Assembly: GCA_018433775.1 (NCBI GenBank)
Contig: JAHDQN010000056.1
Span: 55,503 to 119,502, forward strand
Length of the DNA: 64,000 nt
Origin: Deltaproteobacteria bacterium
Lineage (GTDB): Bacteria; Desulfobacterota; Desulfomonilia; UBA1062
Direction: 5' to 3'
In this document: one piece after another, positions 59,485 to 64,000 of the stretch
How the letters are laid out: every line of letters starts with the position of its first letter
Numbering within the stretch: the first letter of the stretch is position 1
Notes under the pieces: model-generated
What the model was told of the DNA's origin: nothing
Database searches by the model: none
The model's input: only the letters and a program-made list of their open reading frames with translations
Position numbers and translations under genes: made by a program

Positions 59485-60066
59485 TCACGGGGTAATCGTT
59501 GCATTGTTCCAGTTGAACCACCAGCCGGAGTTCCTGTCCATGGTGACGGAAAACTCCGAGTTGTTGCTGTATATCGTCTTTGCGCCGAGATTCAGCCGCC
59601 TGCCGTCGACAAGGACGCCATCGGTGGGATTCTCGATATGGCCGCTGAAGGAAATAAAGTTCGCGCTGATGGGGCCTGTCATGGACGGGGTGCCTACCCT
59701 CACGAAATTGAGCTGCCGGTTGGCAGGGTCCGTCATGTTGGAAAAACCCGCTTCGATAAACAGTCCCTTGCACACGAGGTTCTCGGTAGGCGAGCCCAGA
59801 GACACGCCTTCCCAGTCTTCATCCCAGCCGTAGCCGGTGATGCCGTTGTTGTAGTAGCCCATTTTCAGGGAATCGATCTCGGTATAGGTGGTGGTGACGA
59901 CGTTGAAGTATGCCCGGGCTACCTGATTATCGAGGGTGAAACTGGAAAAGCCTTCGCCGGTAATCTCTGCCAGCGTTTCATCGCTGACTTCCCACATCCA
60001 GGCGTGGGAGGGAGAACAGACCAGGCACGAGACAAGAAGAACAAGGAAAAACATCCATTTTCGCAT
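59485..60066 (-). CDS. Exported GQAG-like-motif protein, diverged, 193 aa
   Basis: ATG 60066 behind GGAGAG. Signal peptide MRKWMFFLVLLVSCLVCSPS ending near SHA. The motif is here VSDETLAEITGEGFSSFTL, a diverged form: T-G-E-G instead of T-G-Q-A-G. The remainder is beta-rich (YFNVVTTTYTEIDSLKMGYY, NEFSVTMDRNSGWWFNWNN) and has no known domain. It is the first of the four genes transcribed, separated from the next by 274 bases, so it may have its own promoter in the AT-rich gap upstream. Confidence 0.68.
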   Translation of the reverse strand: MRKWMFFLVLLVSCLVCSPSHAWMWEVSDETLAEITGEGFSSFTLDNQVARAYFNVVTTTYTEIDSLKMGYYNNGITGYGWDEDWEGVSLGSPTENLVCKGLFIEAGFSNMTDPANRQLNFVRVGTPSMTGPISANFISFSGHIENPTDGVLVDGRRLNLGAKTIYSNNSEFSVTMDRNSGWWFNWNNATITP

Positions 60067-60467
60067 TGATCTCTCCGGAATCATGATATGCTCAGGATGC
60101 ACGCTTCTTTCTCTGATCTCCATGGGCTACCCATTCAGCAATAAGCATGCCATATAAAAATATCTATAATTCAATTAGTTATAATCTATAATCGATCCAA
60201 GGGTGGGTAAAAGGGAAACATTTTTCCATGGATTAATGAAAAGATTTTCATTCGATACAGACCGTATCTCCTGGCAGAAACGAGGGAAATCAGCGGTTCC
60301 GCGGGAGACCGGCCGGTGGAACGTACCGGATATCTCGGGGCGGAGAGGCTGGGCTGTGATAATCTCCCTGAAGCAGGACCAAGGGAAAGATCAGATGTTT
60401 GATATTACAATATAATAATATAGGATACAAGGCCCCAGGAAAGCTACTCCCTGCTCGGGTTGCTCGC
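60067..60467. other. 401-base AT-rich gap upstream of the GQAG operon
   Basis: No gene is supported here. 60140-60200 is very AT-rich and contains several TATA-like words on the minus strand, fitting a promoter region for the operon that starts at 60066, but no paired -35/-10 boxes stand out. The side next to the lipoprotein gene (60400-60467) has a GC-rich patch and no clear terminator. Confidence 0.45.
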
Positions 60468-61385
60468 TCAGGGAGCCACCGGTGCCGCAATACCGGTGAC
60501 CATACGATCCCCGTCCGATACGCCGATCGCGAGGGAAGACTCGGTGTGAACGCCCTGGGTATCGTAGCTGGACACATAGGTGGCCAGGCCTTCCAGGTCA
60601 AAGGTGCCATTGAGTGTGAGCGAGACATCGTACAAGTCGGTGCCGTGCACATCATCGTCATAGTGTATCTCGATGATGGTCCCCTCGAAGGTATTCTGCG
60701 GGTCATGGGTGTCGGTGCCCGTTACAGTCGCACTCTGGCCGTCATCGTTGGGAGTTATGGTGAAGGTAAGGGTATTCTCCTTCCAGAAGGCATCGCCGAT
60801 CTGCCACTGGCCCGCGATCCTTTCGATATCCGCGGATATGCCGGTGGTGGTGTAGTTGAAAAACTGGAACTGCCAGAAGTCCCTGTCGGCTTCCGGCGTG
60901 CCGGTATACCAGTGGACTCCATTCAGAAAATAGATGGAGAGAAACGCTTCGCCATAGATGGAGATGGCTTCCACATCAGCGGTGTACGGGTCCAGGCCCT
61001 GAGTGTTCCAGGTATAATGGTCCAGGACGCCCCCGAATATGGTCCTGGTAGGAAGGGTATAATTGACGTTCAGGGAGCCTTCGGGGCAGACGAACTGTGT
61101 GGCGTCGCCGATAAACCGGGCCTCTCTCTCCTGCGTGATGACCCCTATGGCGAAGATGTCGTCGTCGTCAAAATCCAGGAACACATCATCGACCGCATCG
61201 GGGTCGATCGCGTCGTCGGCTCCGGAAACGAAATACCCTGCCCAGGAGCCCACCAGATCCATATCGCCTGTCGGCGGCAGAACCTCTCCGGGGTCGGTGT
61301 TGTCCGAACCGCTTTCACACGAAACGCATGCACATGCCAGAAAAAAGAGTGTCGCGATAAGAGAGAGTATCCGGTGCCACTTCAT
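60468..61385 (-). CDS. Predicted lipoprotein of unknown function, 305 aa
   Basis: ATG 61385 behind AGGAGG at 9 bases. The signal peptide MKWHRILSLIATLFFLACAC ends in a Cys-rich stretch (LACACVSC); Cys at the end of LFFLAC or ACVSC is a candidate lipidation site. The mature part is acidic at first (DPGEVLPPTGDMDLVGSWAG, an Asp-rich stretch DDVFLDFDDDD) and then beta-rich (FEGTIIEIHYDDDVHG), with no recognised domain. A lipocalin-like fold is possible from the GSWAG opening but is a guess. It lies upstream of the GQAG operon on the same strand. Confidence 0.72.
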   Translation of the reverse strand: MKWHRILSLIATLFFLACACVSCESGSDNTDPGEVLPPTGDMDLVGSWAGYFVSGADDAIDPDAVDDVFLDFDDDDIFAIGVITQEREARFIGDATQFVCPEGSLNVNYTLPTRTIFGGVLDHYTWNTQGLDPYTADVEAISIYGEAFLSIYFLNGVHWYTGTPEADRDFWQFQFFNYTTTGISADIERIAGQWQIGDAFWKENTLTFTITPNDDGQSATVTGTDTHDPQNTFEGTIIEIHYDDDVHGTDLYDVSLTLNGTFDLEGLATYVSSYDTQGVHTESSLAIGVSDGDRMVTGIAAPVAP

Positions 61386-61814
61386 ATGTCCTAACCTCCT
61401 ACACAGGTTCTCGCTGTCCGGCCCGGCAGAGATGACTGCAGATGAGACCTGCAACGGCTTCCATTGCATGACAGGGAAAAAAGCAGCAGCCAAAGGGAGC
61501 GGACCTCATTGTAATGTTTTATTTAACCATCTTTGCCCGGTCTTTGCAACAGGTATGATCGAGGAACGGAGGTGTCGGAATAAGCAAGGTTTTTCCCTTT
61601 AGGAGAAATTATTTTCTTTCCGCCGGCGAATCAGGGACTTTTGCGGTTGAAATGCCATGTCTTATTCGCCTCCTGCAAAATGAGGGGCAGGGAATAAAAC
61701 TTGCATATCTGCATCTCGGATCGAACCGTTGCATTGCCCCTGTGCGAGAGCCGGGGTGTGAAGGTGTTTTTTCCAGGCAGCACACATGAGAGAAAAGGAC
61801 CAAGGTATCGTGGA
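61386..61814. other. 429-base divergent intergenic region
   Basis: It separates the lipoprotein gene (minus) from the outer-membrane protein gene (plus). A possible minus-strand promoter is at 61521-61549. I see no small gene, RNA or repeat otherwise. Confidence 0.45.
61521..61549 (-). promoter_or_regulatory. Possible promoter of the lipoprotein gene
   Basis: On the minus strand TTGCAA (61549-61544) and TTAAAT (61526-61521) are separated by 17 bases. Each matches four of six consensus positions. The start of the lipoprotein gene is about 135 bases downstream. Support is limited to these matches. Confidence 0.3.
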
Positions 61815-62798
61815 ATGAGCCATATTGCAGCCGTCACTGTTTTCATCCTGGCATTTCCGCTCGTTGTCTGGAGCGCCGGAGACCTCCCGGGCAAGGCAGA
61901 CGGCCCGGCTTCTCCCGCCATGACGGCAGCCCTCACCCAGGATGAAGAGATCTTGGTGTCGGCACCGAGGAAACAGCAGTTTCTCCGCGACCAGACATTC
62001 TCCTTCTCGATAAAATCCGGCGGCGCATTCGCTGTGTACGACAGCGATTTCCGTGATTTCCTGGACTACGGATTGTCCGTCTCGCTGGGTGCGAAAAAAA
62101 AGCTCAAGGAAAAGATCTCGTTACTCGCCTCGCTCGAGGTGGTCATGCTCAGCGGCGAGTGGGACACGGGCAGCAACCGGGAATCGATCATCATGGAGGC
62201 GGAAGAGACCTTCCCCGGCTTCAACGAGCCGGGCGTCACCGCAGAAGACATCCCCGGCGAAAACCTGGGCAGCAGCTACCACGGAGAAGGAGAGGCCATC
62301 ATCACCAGCGCCGAGCTGCTCCGGAGGATCGACCTCGACACCACCCTCTACATCGTTCCCCTTTCCGTCAACGTTGTCTATGAGCACCACGGAGGAGACA
62401 AAAAAAGGATCAATCCCTATATCGGAGGGGGCCTGGGGTTCTGCATGGCGACGCGCGAGGTGGAGAGCGACGCGATCAGAGAGCAGTCTTTCCAGGGCTC
62501 TGAGTACCGCATCATGCTCGACGATTCCGAAACCGTGTTCGGACAGCTCCTGCAGGTCTTTGCCGGTATCGAGATTCCCTTCAAGCACAACATCAGGCTC
62601 GTGGCAGAGGCCAGCACGGCCATGTACGATCTGGACAACTTCGACCCCGTGCTGGAGGTTTCATACCGCACCGACAACCCCGATTATTACGCGGGCGACG
62701 ACATGTCCTCGTGGAACTATGAAGACCCCGTCCAGATCGGGGTGTTCGAGCAGGAGATCATCTCGACCTTTTCCATCGGCGTGGTGATCCCGTTCTGA
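61815..62798 (+). CDS. Outer-membrane-protein-like beta-barrel of unknown function, 327 aa
   Basis: ATG 61815 opens MSHIAAVTVFILAFPLVVWS with a signal peptide ending near WSA. A proline-rich spacer follows, then amphipathic beta-strand patterns (FSFSIKSGGAFAVYDSDFRD, VSLGAKKKLKEKISLLASLE, PYIGGGLGFCMATREVES). A final phenylalanine (VVIPF) fits outer-membrane insertion. The YIGGGLGF segment is typical of OmpW/OprF-like or DUF-type small barrels. It stands alone, upstream of the PAS gene. Cargo or ligand unknown. Confidence 0.72.
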   Translation: MSHIAAVTVFILAFPLVVWSAGDLPGKADGPASPAMTAALTQDEEILVSAPRKQQFLRDQTFSFSIKSGGAFAVYDSDFRDFLDYGLSVSLGAKKKLKEKISLLASLEVVMLSGEWDTGSNRESIIMEAEETFPGFNEPGVTAEDIPGENLGSSYHGEGEAIITSAELLRRIDLDTTLYIVPLSVNVVYEHHGGDKKRINPYIGGGLGFCMATREVESDAIREQSFQGSEYRIMLDDSETVFGQLLQVFAGIEIPFKHNIRLVAEASTAMYDLDNFDPVLEVSYRTDNPDYYAGDDMSSWNYEDPVQIGVFEQEIISTFSIGVVIPF

Positions 62799-62850
62799 CA
62801 CTTTTTTTTAAGAATGCCTTTTCCCGCATCACCAATTGCGTGCAGTTTGT

Positions 62851-62878
62851 TTGATACTTGAACCATAGATATGATACT
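62851..62878 (+). promoter_or_regulatory. Possible promoter of the PAS gene
   Basis: TTGATA (62851-62856) and GATACT (62873-62878) are 16 bases apart on the plus strand, in an AT-rich gap with the PAS gene start about 50 bases downstream. The -10 match is weak. Confidence 0.3.
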
Positions 62879-62928
62879 ATAGTCATTCTCAATACATCGA
62901 TGATTACTGTTATCGGGAGGAGATTATC

Positions 62929-64000
62929 ATGCCGCCGAGCCGCATGAGCGAGGAAGTAAAACCCCTGAAAGACAAGATAGACGAGCTCAGGCATATCCAG
63001 GAAGAGCTGCGGATCAAGGAATTCGCCATTGCCTCGTCAATCAACGGCATTGCAATCGGCGACCTGCACGGCACCATCACCTATGTGAACCAGGCGGCCG
63101 TCATGATGTGGGGCGGGACTGACCCGTCGGAGATCATCGGCAAGCCGGTGACCGTGTTTGCCGAGTCCGAGCAGGAGGCCCTGGGCATCATGGAGACCGT
63201 GCTGTACAAAGGCGACTGGGCGGGAGAGATCAACGGCCGGCGGAAAGACGGCGCCCCGATCACGGTCCTGCTCTCGGCAAGCCTGGTCCGCAATGAAACG
63301 AGCGAACCCGTATGCATGATGTGCTCCTTCGTGGATATAACCGACCGCAAGAAGATGGAAAAGGAGATGCGGGTAAAGGACAGCGCCGTGGCCTCTTCCA
63401 TCAACGGGATTGTCATTGTCGACCTCGATGGGGTTGTCACCTATGTCAACGATGCCGCGCTCAGAATGTGGGGCACCGATGATCCCGGCGAGGCAATCGG
63501 GAAATCCGTGGTGATGTTCGCTCAGTCGCAGGAAAAAGTGCTTGATATCATTTCAATAGTCCGCAGCAGGGGGAGATGGGAAGGCGAGATCGATGCAAAG
63601 GGGAAAGGCGGAGAGCTTTTCACCGTGCTCATCTCTGCCAGCCTCGTGCGGAACGAAAATGGCGAGCCCATCTGCATCATGTGCTCGTTCGTGGATATCA
63701 CCGACCGCAAGCGCATGGAGGAAGACCTGCGCATCAGGGACAACGCCATCGCTTCTTCAATCAACGGCATCGGCATATCCGACCTCGACGGCAACATCAT
63801 CTATGTCAACGATGCCGCCTTGAAGATGTGGGGTGATGCCGACGCCTCCGAGGTCATCGGCACCTCGGCGCTCAACCTCGCCCAGTCAGAGGAAGAAGCC
63901 ATCGCCATCTACCAGGCCGTGCTGGAAAAGGGCGGATGGACAGGCGAGGTGTCGGGATTCCGCAAGGACGGCTCACCCGTCACGGTCCTGCTCTCGGCAA
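62929..64000 (+). CDS. Tandem-PAS sensor protein, N-terminal 357 residues (runs off window)
   Basis: ATG 62929 follows GGGAGGAG. A short N-terminal helix (residues 1-28) is followed by three PAS repeats of about 122 residues, starting near 31, 153 and 275. Each runs from AIASSINGIxIxDLxG through YVNxAAxxMWG to VLLSASLVRNE and MCSFVDITDRKxMEK. Repeats 1 and 2 are highly similar, indicating recent duplication. PAS domains sense redox, oxygen, light or small ligands. The output domain (histidine kinase, GGDEF or other) lies beyond base 64000, so the role cannot be assigned further. Confidence 0.9.
   Translation, partial: MPPSRMSEEVKPLKDKIDELRHIQEELRIKEFAIASSINGIAIGDLHGTITYVNQAAVMMWGGTDPSEIIGKPVTVFAESEQEALGIMETVLYKGDWAGEINGRRKDGAPITVLLSASLVRNETSEPVCMMCSFVDITDRKKMEKEMRVKDSAVASSINGIVIVDLDGVVTYVNDAALRMWGTDDPGEAIGKSVVMFAQSQEKVLDIISIVRSRGRWEGEIDAKGKGGELFTVLISASLVRNENGEPICIMCSFVDITDRKRMEEDLRIRDNAIASSINGIGISDLDGNIIYVNDAALKMWGDADASEVIGTSALNLAQSEEEAIAIYQAVLEKGGWTGEVSGFRKDGSPVTVLLSA

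Noticed and set aside
62929..64000. CRISPR-like periodic repeats
   Set aside because: The periodicity is of in-frame PAS coding repeats of about 366 bases, not 25-40-base repeats with spacers.

Overview
The window looks like a chromosomal segment from a GC-rich Gram-negative bacterium. The Gram-negative call rests on signal peptides, outer-membrane beta-barrels, an undecaprenyl-phosphate sugar pathway and a lipoprotein. The mix of selA, DUF721/DciA-like, tandem-PAS, TPR-capped GT-C membrane enzymes and GQAG-motif surface proteins suggests Desulfobacterota (former Deltaproteobacteria). That placement is an inference. No rRNA, tRNA or CRISPR array was seen.

Layout. 1-7 kb is housekeeping: an acyl-CoA dehydrogenase cut by the window edge with a perfect 25-base palindrome upstream, a DUF721/DciA-like protein, and an overlapping selA / patatin / RluD-type operon. 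7-36 kb is a large glycosylation region built around six paralogous membrane proteins. Each has a GT-C-like multi-spanning core and a cytoplasmic or periplasmic TPR tail that ends in the same C-terminal cap. Three sub-operons are visible. (i) 18.3 to 9.4 kb, minus strand: gmd, fcl, GT-C/TPR, methyltransferase-GT2 fusion, acetyltransferase, GT-C/TPR; this supplies GDP-fucose and lipid-linked sugar. (ii) 28.0 to 19.7 kb, minus strand: GT-C/TPR, ArnC/GtrB-like GT2, WecD-like N-acetyltransferase, SMR-type flippase, WecE-like aminotransferase, GT-C/TPR. This parallels the Arn lipid-A modification pathway but with dTDP-Fuc4NAc chemistry. (iii) 28.3 to 35.7 kb, plus strand: DPM1-like GT2, rfbA, two GT4s, a GT2 and a GT-C/TPR protein.

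36-50 kb, visibly AT-richer from about 37.3 to 48.3 kb, is a surface-polysaccharide cassette: GT2s, a Wzx-like flippase, a radical SAM enzyme, CmcI-, TylF- and FkbM-type methyltransferases, an RgpF/HAD giant protein and two further methyltransferases. It holds a decayed transposase and a small hairpin-bounded element resembling an IS200/IS605 derivative. Two paralogous exported beta-propellers (PD40 repeats) flank it.

50-61 kb, minus strand, is the most unusual block. Four exported proteins each carry a short motif of the type L-x-x-V-T-G-Q-A-G just after the signal peptide. They are encoded with a C39-family cysteine peptidase, a coiled-coil beta-barrel and a FadL-like barrel. The natural reading is a dedicated export, processing and surface-display system in which the periplasmic C39 enzyme acts on the GQAG leader region. 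The window ends with a lipoprotein, an outer-membrane protein and the start of a tandem-PAS sensor.
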